Assembly: GCA_021810175.1 (NCBI GenBank)
Contig: JAJZJJ010000228.1
Location: 1 to 5,778 of the forward strand
DNA: 5,778 nt
Direction of reading: 5' to 3'
Source of the DNA: Acidobacteriota bacterium
GTDB taxonomy: Bacteria; Acidobacteriota; Terriglobia; Terriglobales; Acidobacteriaceae
Under the pieces are notes generated by a model. That model was not told the origin of the DNA. It saw nothing but the letters and a program-made list of their open reading frames with translations, and did not search any database. Shown piece after piece: positions 1 to 5,695 of this stretch. Position 1 is the stretch's first letter; each line of letters begins with the position of its first letter. The translations under genes were made by a program, and so were the position numbers.

Positions 1-4
1 GGCC

Positions 5-1498
5 CTACACGTCCAGCCTGCCTGACGCGGCCACCCTCCCGTACCAGTGGCCCGAATCCTTGATCGTCCGCTTCTCTGTCCTGAAGTCGATATACGTCAT
101 CCCGAACCGCTGGCTGTAGCCTTCAGCCCACTCAAAGTTGTCCAGAATGCTCCATGCGTGATACCCGCGCACCTTCGCCCCGTCCCGCATCGCCCGCGCC
201 AGCTCCGCCAGGTGCTCGAGGTAGAACGTTGTCCGCCGCGCATCCGGCACCCGCTCCGGATCATTCGACAGCGGAGCATCCGAGTACGCGCATCCATTCT
301 CCGTGATCTCAATCGGGAGCTTGTACGTCTTCCACATCTGCATCACAATGTCGTACATCCCGCGCGGCCACACCTCCCAGCCGTTGTATGTGATCGGTCC
401 CCGGTGCGGCATCACGGCGTTGAAGTTCTCGCCAAACTCCGCGCCCTTGGCATACGACACAATGTGCCGGTTGTAATAATTAATGCCCATCCAGTCGAGC
501 TTGGCCTTCATGATCTCACCGTCGCCCTCCTGGAAGCCCATCTCCTTGTATGGAATCCCACCCACAAACGCATCCGGGTAGCGCCCGTACAGCGCCGTAT
601 CGAGAAAGTAGACATTGTTGATCGCGTTGAAGCGTTTCGCCGCGGCAATATCCTCAGGGCTGTCCGTCGCCGGCGCGCCCGGAGACATGCTGAACGCCGT
701 CCCCAGCTTCGCCTTCGGCGATACCGCCCGCATGGCACGGTACGCCTCACCCTGCGCCAGGTTCACCGTGTGTGCCGCCTTCAGAAACCGATCGATCCCC
801 GTCAGCCCCGGCGCATGAATCCCAATCCCATACCCCAGGAACGTAAACACCCACGGCTCGTTAAAGATTGCCCACGTGTCCACTCGGTCGCCCAGCGCTT
901 TCGTCACTATCCCGGCATAATCGGCAAAGTGCTTGTAGAGGTCCCGATTCGGCCATCCGCCCTGATCCTCTAATGCCTGTGGCAAATCCCAGTGGTACAG
1001 CGTGCACATCGGCCGCAGATTCGCCTTCAGCATCGCGTCCACCACTCTGCTGTAGTGATCCAATCCCTTCTGATTCACCTTGCCCGTGCCCAGAGGCTGA
1101 ATCCGCGGCCAAGAAACCGAAAACCGCACGCTCTTCTGGTTCAGCTGCTGCATGATGGCAATGTCTTCCGGATACCGGTAATACGAGTCGCACGCCACAT
1201 CGCCGGTGTCGCCGCCCTTGATGTTCCCCACCACATGCGAAAACCGGTCCCAGATCGACTCGCCCTTGCCGTCCGCCGTCCACGCACCCTCCACCTGGTA
1301 AGCCGCTGTCGCCGTGCCCCAGTAAAAATCCTTCGGAAATTGTGCGGCCTTGATCTCTGCCTCGGAAATGCTTCCCGGCGGCGGCAGTGCCGGTCCGTGC
1401 GGAGGCCACTGCATTTGCGCCCCAAGCATATAGCGTGAAAACGTCATCCCGCCCATCGCGGCGAGCGAACTGTTGATCAAAAACTGGCGCCGGTTCAT
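5..1498 (-). CDS. Tat-exported GH1 family beta-glucosidase
   Basis: This is a 497-residue glycoside hydrolase of family 1, expected to hydrolyse beta-glucosides such as cellobiose with retention of configuration. Visible family landmarks, in order: the N-terminal signature FYWGTATAAYQVEGA (residues 58-72, glycone-binding Gln68), the HW pair at 169-170, the acid/base motif FNEP (Glu214), the nucleophile motif ITENG (Glu400), and the glycone-binding stretch WSILDNFEW (449-457). The catalytic domain is full length and unbroken. The N-terminus MNRRQFLINSS with a following hydrophobic stretch is a twin-arginine (Tat) signal, then a Pro-rich linker at about 31-42, so the folded enzyme probably acts in the periplasm or outside the cell. 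No clear AxA cleavage site is visible. I chose the ATG at 1498 because GGAGGA lies 7 nt upstream; the in-frame TTG at 1504 would be only 1 nt from it. The co-directional LacI-type gene upstream suggests sugar-dependent control. Exact substrate (glucoside, galactoside, fucoside) cannot be read from the sequence. Confidence 0.95.
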   Translation of the reverse strand: MNRRQFLINSSLAAMGGMTFSRYMLGAQMQWPPHGPALPPPGSISEAEIKAAQFPKDFYWGTATAAYQVEGAWTADGKGESIWDRFSHVVGNIKGGDTGDVACDSYYRYPEDIAIMQQLNQKSVRFSVSWPRIQPLGTGKVNQKGLDHYSRVVDAMLKANLRPMCTLYHWDLPQALEDQGGWPNRDLYKHFADYAGIVTKALGDRVDTWAIFNEPWVFTFLGYGIGIHAPGLTGIDRFLKAAHTVNLAQGEAYRAMRAVSPKAKLGTAFSMSPGAPATDSPEDIAAAKRFNAINNVYFLDTALYGRYPDAFVGGIPYKEMGFQEGDGEIMKAKLDWMGINYYNRHIVSYAKGAEFGENFNAVMPHRGPITYNGWEVWPRGMYDIVMQMWKTYKLPIEITENGCAYSDAPLSNDPERVPDARRTTFYLEHLAELARAMRDGAKVRGYHAWSILDNFEWAEGYSQRFGMTYIDFRTEKRTIKDSGHWYGRVAASGRLDV

Positions 1499-1505
1499 AA
1501 GCAAA

Positions 1506-1511
1506 TCCTCC
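1506..1511 (-). promoter_or_regulatory. Shine-Dalgarno of the GH1 gene
   Basis: GGAGGA on the minus strand, 7 nt before the ATG at 1498. It decides the start: the alternative TTG at 1504 is too close to be served by it. Confidence 0.8.
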
Positions 1512-1595
1512 AGATCGCGAGACAGTCAGCAGTCAATTACCCCCAACCCTGTCTTTCGCTGTTCCATGAAGCAGATGAATTCGTGGTGCCAGCAA

Positions 1596-1603
1596 AATCG
1601 ATT
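1596..1603. promoter_or_regulatory. candidate LacI-family operator (palindrome)
   Basis: AATCGATT is a perfect 8-bp palindrome with the central CG step typical of LacI-family operators, about 100 nt upstream of the GH1 start and in the gap after the LacI-type gene. Offset GTGC (1586-1589) and GCAC (1606-1609) flank it but are not symmetric about the same centre. An 8-mer palindrome can occur by chance, so this is only a candidate. Confidence 0.25.
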
Positions 1604-1633
1604 GAGCACGGTAGTTCGCGGTCACCGTCCGGC

Positions 1634-1663
1634 ATGGTAACCCATCACTGGGACAACTCGCAA
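1634..1663 (-). promoter_or_regulatory. weak candidate sigma70-type promoter for GH1
   Basis: Reading the minus strand, TTGCGA (1658-1663) and TACCAT (1634-1639) are separated by 18 nt; each matches its consensus hexamer at four of six positions. It lies upstream of the palindrome at 1596-1603, so a repressor bound there could block initiation or elongation. The match is weak, and read-through from the regulator gene is an equally possible source of transcript. Confidence 0.2.
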
Positions 1664-1698
1664 AGATGTTTTTTCCTGAGTGAAGGAAGCAGCCTGCG

Positions 1699-2778
1699 TC
1701 ACCGCTTCTTTCGTCGCGTCGGCGGGGGAGCCGTCGATTCGCGAATCACCAGCTCCGGCACAATCGCCACTTCCTGTTCGAAGCCCTCCTGCCCGCGAAT
1801 ACGCCCCAGCAGCAGCCGCGCCGCCATGTTGCCCATCTTGTGCAGCGGCTGCCGTATCGTCGTCAGGCTCGGCGAGTGGTACGCCGCGTACTCAAAATCG
1901 TCAAAGCCCACTACCGATACATCCTCCGGCACACAGAGTCCCTGCTCGCGCAGCGCCCGGATCGCCCCGATTGCCGCCAGGTCGTTGAACGCCACAATCG
2001 CCGTAAATTCCCGTGTCCTGCGCAGCAGATTATGCGTAATCGGCAATCCAAGCTCCGGGCTGGAAACCCCGCCTTCCACCTGCATCACCAGCTCCTGCGG
2101 AACTTCCAGCCCAAGTTCCTTGGCCACCGCCATCAGGCTCTTCCAGCGGTCCGCCGAATCCGAACTCGCCGCCCGTCCCCGCATGAATGCGATGCGCCTG
2201 TGCCCCAGCTGGAACAGGTGCCGCAATGTCAACTCCGCCGCCCTGTGATGGTCCAGGGTTATGTTTGTCACACCCGGCAGTTTCCTGTGTCCGGCCACGG
2301 CCACCGTAGGCAGCGTAGGAGCATGCTCCAGCAGCGTGTCAATCACAATGAAGCCCTCCACCGATCGGTCCTGCAGCATCCGCGGATATTCCTCAATCAA
2401 ATCCGCTTTCCGCCGATGGCTCGCCGTCAGGTAGAAGTAGCCTTCCTCAATCAGCACTTCTTCAATGCCGTCCATCACGTGCGCTGAGTAACCATCGCTC
2501 AGCTCGGGCACCAGCACACCCACGTAAAAGCTCCGCCGCCCGCGCAGTGACCGCGCATAAAAGCTTGGCCGGTAATCAAACTTTTTCGCCGCCGCAATCA
2601 CGCGGTCCCGCGTCTCCTGCGGGATCGACTTCACCCCCGGAGCATCGTTCAGCACAAGGGATATCGTCGCGGGCGAAAGATCCAGATACTCGCCCAGAAT
2701 CTTCAGGCTCACCGGCCGTCCCACGGGCGGCAGGATCTTCTTCGTTGCGCTTTCACCGGCAGATTGGCGTCTCGGCAT
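1699..2778 (-). CDS. LacI-family transcriptional regulator
   Basis: A 359-residue DNA-binding regulator with standard LacI architecture. An N-terminal extension of about 20 residues is followed by a helix-turn-helix (about 23-47, with SLKILGEYLDLSPATISLVL) and a hinge helix region YRPSFYARSL (69-78). The periplasmic-binding-protein-like effector domain fills the rest, with AFNDLAAIGAIRAL (263-276), VPEDVSVVGFDD (283-294) and the C-terminal TTIRQPLHKMG and LVIREST blocks that are very typical of the family. Members bind a sugar or nucleoside and repress or activate nearby genes. The only likely target here is the co-directional GH1 gene 200 nt downstream, so a beta-glucoside or its product is a plausible effector; this is inference from position. 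The ATG at 2778 is chosen over the adjacent GTG at 2781. No good Shine-Dalgarno precedes either, so the exact start is less certain than the family. The gene is divergent from the homoserine dehydrogenase gene. Confidence 0.95.
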   Translation of the reverse strand: MPRRQSAGESATKKILPPVGRPVSLKILGEYLDLSPATISLVLNDAPGVKSIPQETRDRVIAAAKKFDYRPSFYARSLRGRRSFYVGVLVPELSDGYSAHVMDGIEEVLIEEGYFYLTASHRRKADLIEEYPRMLQDRSVEGFIVIDTLLEHAPTLPTVAVAGHRKLPGVTNITLDHHRAAELTLRHLFQLGHRRIAFMRGRAASSDSADRWKSLMAVAKELGLEVPQELVMQVEGGVSSPELGLPITHNLLRRTREFTAIVAFNDLAAIGAIRALREQGLCVPEDVSVVGFDDFEYAAYHSPSLTTIRQPLHKMGNMAARLLLGRIRGQEGFEQEVAIVPELVIRESTAPPPTRRKKR

Positions 2779-2868
2779 CACTGGAAGTGTCTGTCATCAT
2801 GTACAAAAAGAGCAACCCGAAAACTCATGGCAACCGGAGCTTAACCTCCACCGCGCACCGATTGCCCT

Positions 2869-2881
2869 ATAGTGAAACTAT
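2869..2881. promoter_or_regulatory. inverted repeat in the divergent intergenic region
   Basis: ATAGT-GAA-ACTAT, a perfect 5-bp inverted repeat with a 3-nt centre, lies 27 nt before the homoserine dehydrogenase start. TATAGT (2868-2873) inside it resembles a -10 box for the plus strand, but I find no acceptable -35 hexamer 16-18 nt upstream. It could be a regulator site or part of a promoter. The rest of the gap (2779-2908) shows no attenuator, no SAM or other riboswitch fold I recognise, and a single TGTACA palindrome at 2800-2805. Confidence 0.25.
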
Positions 2882-2897
2882 CTTTCTCGAACACACT

Positions 2898-2902
2898 GGG
2901 AG
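2898..2902 (+). promoter_or_regulatory. Shine-Dalgarno of the homoserine dehydrogenase gene
   Basis: GGGAG, 6 nt before the TTG at 2909. It supports this non-ATG start; there is no ATG in frame near the N-terminus, and the Rossmann strand begins at residue 4. Confidence 0.7.
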
Positions 2903-2908
2903 TTCTCC

Positions 2909-4162
2909 TTGCCCTTGAAAGTCGCCATCCTTGGATTCGGAACCGTAGGCGCCTCGGCCGCGCGCATCCTTGCCGAACAAAAAGTCCCCGGCCTCACCCT
3001 GACGCACGTCTATAACCGCAATGTCGCGCGTAAGCGTGTCGACTGGCTGCCTTCCGTCATCTGGACTGAGGACCTCGAAAGCGTCCTTACTTCAGACGCC
3101 GATGTCATCGTCGAGCTGATGGGCGGCCTCCATCCCGCCCACGACTGCGTTCGCCGTACCCTCCAGGCCGGCAAGTCCGTCGTCACCGCCAACAAAAAAC
3201 TCATCGCCCTGCACGGTGTCGAACTCGAATCCATCGCCCGCCACAAAGGCGGCCACTTGCTTTACGGCGCCGCCGTCGCGGGCGGAATCCCCGTCATTCC
3301 CGGCCTCCAGCACGGCCTCGCCGGCGACAGGGTCACCCGCATGGAAGGCATTCTCAACGGCACCTCCAACTTCATCCTCAGCCGCATGGAGAAAGGTGGC
3401 GAATACGCCGACGAGCTCGCCGAGGCCCAGCGCCGCGGCTACGCCGAAGCCGATCCCACCGAAGATGTCGACGGCTTCGATGCCCGCTCCAAGCTGGTCA
3501 TCCTCGCGCGTCTCGCCCTCGGCGTCGACGTTTCCCCAGAGGAAATCGCCTGCCAGAGCATCCGCCAGGTCGGCGCCATCGACTTCGCCTACGCAAAGGA
3601 CCTCAACTGCACCATCCGGCCCGTTGCCCGCGCCGACCTCCGCAACGGCAAACTCGTCGCGCTCGTCGCTCCCATGCTCGTGCCCTTCAGCTCGCCGCTC
3701 GCCTGGTCCCGCGGAACGGAAAATATGGTCCTCATGACCGGCCAGTACGGCGGCGACGTCGTCTTCTCCGGCCACGGAGCAGGTGGTAACCCCACCGCCG
3801 TCGCCGTGGTCTCCGATCTCTGCGCCCTTGCCGCGGGAACTGCTCCTCGCGCGGGCGAGGCCGTGCCGGCCTCCGTCACCGGCGAATTCGAACTCCGCCA
3901 CTACGTCCGTTTCGTCGTCAAAGACCGCCCAGGCATCGTCGCGGAAATCGCCGGAGCCATGGCCGCCCAGGGCATCAATATCGACTCTCTCTTCCAGCGC
4001 TCCGGCTTCGGCAAAGACAGCCTGCCCTTCGTCGTCACCACCGAACCTTGCGTCAACTCGCGCCTCAGGCTCGCCCTTGCCAGAATGCAGAACACCGACT
4101 GGCAGGCCGAGCTGCCCCTCGACCTGCAGGTTCTCGAGCCTGAACCAACCATCGTCGCCTGA
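2909..4162 (+). CDS. hom: homoserine dehydrogenase with C-terminal ACT domain
   Basis: A 417-residue cytoplasmic enzyme that reduces aspartate-4-semialdehyde to homoserine with NAD(P)H, the branch step of the aspartate pathway towards threonine and methionine. The N-terminal Rossmann domain has GFGTVG (9-14) and the TANK motif (Lys96). The catalytic/dimerisation domain has GILNGTSNFI (147-156) and the family signature around 178-200. Glu180, Asp191 and Lys195 there have the same spacing as the catalytic-site residues known from yeast homoserine dehydrogenase. A C-terminal ACT domain (about 332-395, starting HYVRFVVKDRPGIVAEIAGAM) is the usual site of threonine feedback control in bacterial long-form enzymes, and length fits that class. 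Translation starts at TTG. No aspartate kinase, thrB or thrC neighbour is present and a hairpin follows the stop, so it looks monocistronic. Confidence 0.97.
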   Translation: MPLKVAILGFGTVGASAARILAEQKVPGLTLTHVYNRNVARKRVDWLPSVIWTEDLESVLTSDADVIVELMGGLHPAHDCVRRTLQAGKSVVTANKKLIALHGVELESIARHKGGHLLYGAAVAGGIPVIPGLQHGLAGDRVTRMEGILNGTSNFILSRMEKGGEYADELAEAQRRGYAEADPTEDVDGFDARSKLVILARLALGVDVSPEEIACQSIRQVGAIDFAYAKDLNCTIRPVARADLRNGKLVALVAPMLVPFSSPLAWSRGTENMVLMTGQYGGDVVFSGHGAGGNPTAVAVVSDLCALAAGTAPRAGEAVPASVTGEFELRHYVRFVVKDRPGIVAEIAGAMAAQGINIDSLFQRSGFGKDSLPFVVTTEPCVNSRLRLALARMQNTDWQAELPLDLQVLEPEPTIVA

Positions 4163-4176
4163 CGCACCTCACTCGG

Positions 4177-4212
4177 GCCCATCCTCCCGCCATCCGCTGC
4201 GCGAGGATGGGC
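4177..4212 (+). terminator. hairpin after hom, probable terminator without T-run
   Basis: GCCCATCCTC (4177-4186) and GAGGATGGGC (4203-4212) form a perfect 10-bp stem with a 16-nt loop, starting 15 nt after the hom stop codon. The position and stability suit a transcription end or RNA 3'-end stabiliser. No T-run follows on the plus strand (CACC CTCCCG), and none on the minus side either, so it is not a classical intrinsic terminator. From here to 4431 I see no gene and no convincing promoter for the next gene. Confidence 0.55.
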
Positions 4213-4431
4213 TCACCCTCCCGAAGCAATCCCCAGGGAATCTACCTTGGCCGCTTGTCCTCGATCCCAATCTCCCAAAAATCCTCCATTTCACCTTCCA
4301 TCTTCTTTCCTCTCAACAGCATCCAAGCAACGAGGCAAGAAGCTACCCCCCGCTTTGCAAGCAGTGCGGACTTTCCAGTCAGCGAATCCAGATCCCCTGG
4401 AGAGTGATTTCTTGTCGCATTCCAGTGTCAC

Positions 4432-4437
4432 GGAGAG
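4432..4437 (+). promoter_or_regulatory. Shine-Dalgarno of the small exported protein gene
   Basis: GGAGAG, with 6 nt between GGAG and the ATG at 4442. It fixes the start immediately before the signal peptide. Confidence 0.7.
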
Positions 4438-4441
4438 TTTT

Positions 4442-4924
4442 ATGACGAAATCCAAAAATCTTGTTCGCCTGCCGCTCGCCGCGGCACTGGCGGTCGCTCT
4501 CACCTGCCTGTTTCTACCCTTGGCCGCCCACGGTCAAAACATCAGCCAGACAGCCAAGGCAGGGAAGTATTCCATTACCCTGAAGGTTCTGCCAGCTGAG
4601 TCCTTCATGGGTACTGACGCTGCCATGGCTTACGATGGCGGCGCAAAGCCCGAGGCCGTCGACGGCCCCATGCAGCCCAATCACCACATGGTGGCCTTCA
4701 TCAGCAGGGACGGTCATCCAGTCGAGCGCGCCAACGTCAAGATTCGCTACCGCCTGGTTTCCAACGGCGGCTGGAAGAACCTTCCCGTTGCCCGCATGCA
4801 CGTCAAGGGTAAGGGCGCTGATACCACCCACTTCGGCAACAACGTCAAATTGATGCCGGGCCAGTACCAGGTGCAGGTCACCGTCAATCACAAGAGAGCG
4901 AAGTTCCACTTCACCCTCCAGTAG
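4442..4924 (+). CDS. small exported His/Met-rich protein, unassigned
   Basis: A 160-residue protein with a clear Sec signal peptide: basic start (MTKSKNLVR), hydrophobic core at about 9-29, and a likely cleavage after AHG (residue 31). The mature part of about 129 residues looks like a single beta-sandwich domain with alternating hydrophobic strands. It has clustered potential metal ligands: NHHM (80-83), MH (119-120) and DTTHFGNNVKLMPG (127-140), then a strand QYQVQVTVN. From memory, the D-x-x-H-[FY]-G-x-N-V-K followed by PG-x-Y pattern resembles the P19/Tp34 family of periplasmic iron/copper-binding proteins, and the overall pattern also resembles YtkA-like domains. I cannot verify this and offer it as a lead only. 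Start ATG at 4442 is supported by GGAGAG (4432-4437) a few nt upstream; in-frame extension back to 4247 has low-complexity, non-signal-like sequence and is rejected. The neighbouring genes give no functional hint. The gene is convergent with the membrane-protein gene to its right. Confidence 0.82.
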   Translation: MTKSKNLVRLPLAAALAVALTCLFLPLAAHGQNISQTAKAGKYSITLKVLPAESFMGTDAAMAYDGGAKPEAVDGPMQPNHHMVAFISRDGHPVERANVKIRYRLVSNGGWKNLPVARMHVKGKGADTTHFGNNVKLMPGQYQVQVTVNHKRAKFHFTLQ

Positions 4925-4966
4925 CGCATCGCCTGCGCATCCTGGATCCCGCCTCGCGGCTTCAGG

Positions 4967-4980
4967 GTGTGCAGGCACAC
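4967..4980. other. short hairpin in convergent gap
   Basis: GTGTG-CAGG-CACAC is a 5-bp stem with a 4-nt loop between the two convergent genes (4925-5021). A second small inverted repeat, TCCGG-ACCGG-CCGGA, lies at 4993-5007. Either could help end the converging transcripts, but neither has a proper T-run in the right place. Confidence 0.25.
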
Positions 4981-5021
4981 GACGTCGAGAAATCCGGACC
5001 GGCCGGAAAAATTCGGCACCT

Positions 5022-5600
5022 TCAGCGGCAGGAATGCCAGCTCTGCCCCGTATAGAACTCCACCGCATACCACTGGCTCGCCAGCCGCCTCACCGCGGGC
5101 ACGGAGCAGGGAATCCCCGCGAACCTTCCTGCCGCGTGCGTCTTGGCCGCGTGTGTCAGTGAATTTGTCGGGTCATAAACCAGGTATACCGTCGTAACTC
5201 CCGCGCCAGGAAAACCCCACGCGTCCCAGACCGTGTGCTTCAGTTGCCCCGCCTCTTGCGGCTCCGCCAGCACCCTTCGCTGATAGCTCTTGCCGTACAG
5301 AAACCATCGCGCCGTATCCTGAACAGCAGACGTGTTCTTGAACAGAAACCACGTCACTCCGCAAAAAATCACCGCGGCCACCAGCATTGCCAGCGCATGC
5401 CGCTTCACTAATACAAGGCCGCCAATCAGGACCACCGACAGGCCAAAAGGCAAAAACAGAAAGACATACAGCAGCACCGCCAGGTCATCCCCAAACACCG
5501 CCAACGGAACAAATACGGCAAACGCCGCCGCCACCGCCGCGCACAACAGCCACGGACGGAAAATCTGCCTGAGCCTTGTCTTCTGCGATATTTCAGCCAT
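5022..5600 (-). CDS. three-helix membrane protein of unknown function
   Basis: A 192-residue protein I cannot assign. It has a short basic N-terminus (KTRLRQIFRP), then three predicted membrane helices at about 17-36, 40-65 and 69-87. A C-terminal soluble domain of about 100 residues follows. That domain is rich in aromatic residues and has a globular, conserved look: WDAWGFPGAG (125-134), a strand TTVYLVYDPTNSL (136-148), GIPCSVPAVRRLASQWYAVEFY (162-183) and a final Cys191; Cys165 and Cys191 could pair if this domain is outside the cytoplasm. No catalytic motif is recognisable. The ATG at 5600 is the only upstream in-frame ATG and precedes the first helix correctly, but it lacks a clear Shine-Dalgarno. 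A strong minus-strand terminator ends 31 nt upstream, leaving little room for a promoter. The gene converges on the small exported protein gene. Confidence 0.8.
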   Translation of the reverse strand: MAEISQKTRLRQIFRPWLLCAAVAAAFAVFVPLAVFGDDLAVLLYVFLFLPFGLSVVLIGGLVLVKRHALAMLVAAVIFCGVTWFLFKNTSAVQDTARWFLYGKSYQRRVLAEPQEAGQLKHTVWDAWGFPGAGVTTVYLVYDPTNSLTHAAKTHAAGRFAGIPCSVPAVRRLASQWYAVEFYTGQSWHSCR

Positions 5601-5631
5601 TTTCGGGGAACTTCGTCACCCTCACCTTAAC

Positions 5632-5654
5632 AAAAAGGGCTGCCGAAGCAGCCC
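5632..5654 (-). terminator. intrinsic terminator with TTCG tetraloop
   Basis: On the minus strand GGGCTGC-TTCG-GCAGCCC is a perfect 7-bp GC-rich stem closed by C(TTCG)G, an exceptionally stable tetraloop, followed directly by TTTTTGTT. This is a textbook Rho-independent terminator for a leftward transcript coming from beyond the right edge of the window. It lies just upstream of the membrane-protein gene, which therefore needs a promoter overlapping it, read-through, or conditional termination. On the plus strand there is no T-run. Confidence 0.88.
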
Positions 5655-5695
5655 CATGGCATTTCACCTTCATATCCAGCGAAGACCCGACTTGC

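Noticed and set aside
47..973. Long plus-strand open frame (308 codons) antisense to the GH1 gene
   Set aside because: Arg/His/Pro-rich with no domain or signal pattern. It is the usual shadow of a GC-rich gene whose opposite frame lacks stops; the GH1 frame has every catalytic motif.
1630..1660. CCCA-TCAC-TGGG small hairpin as terminator of the LacI-type gene
   Set aside because: The stem is only 4 bp and no T-run follows in the minus direction.
2865..2875. Minus-strand TCACTATAGGG, identical to the core of the T7 phage promoter
   Set aside because: The upstream part of the T7 promoter (TAATACGAC) is absent and there is no phage or vector sequence nearby, so it is a chance 11-nt match within the inverted repeat region.
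3092..3901. Minus-strand open frame (269 codons) antisense to hom
   Set aside because: Gly/Ala/Asp/Glu-biased composition is a mirror of C-rich third positions in hom. No start context and no family motif.
4247..4441. In-frame N-terminal extension of the small exported protein
   Set aside because: The extension would bury the signal peptide internally, while the ATG at 4442 has a good Shine-Dalgarno and starts directly at the basic n-region.
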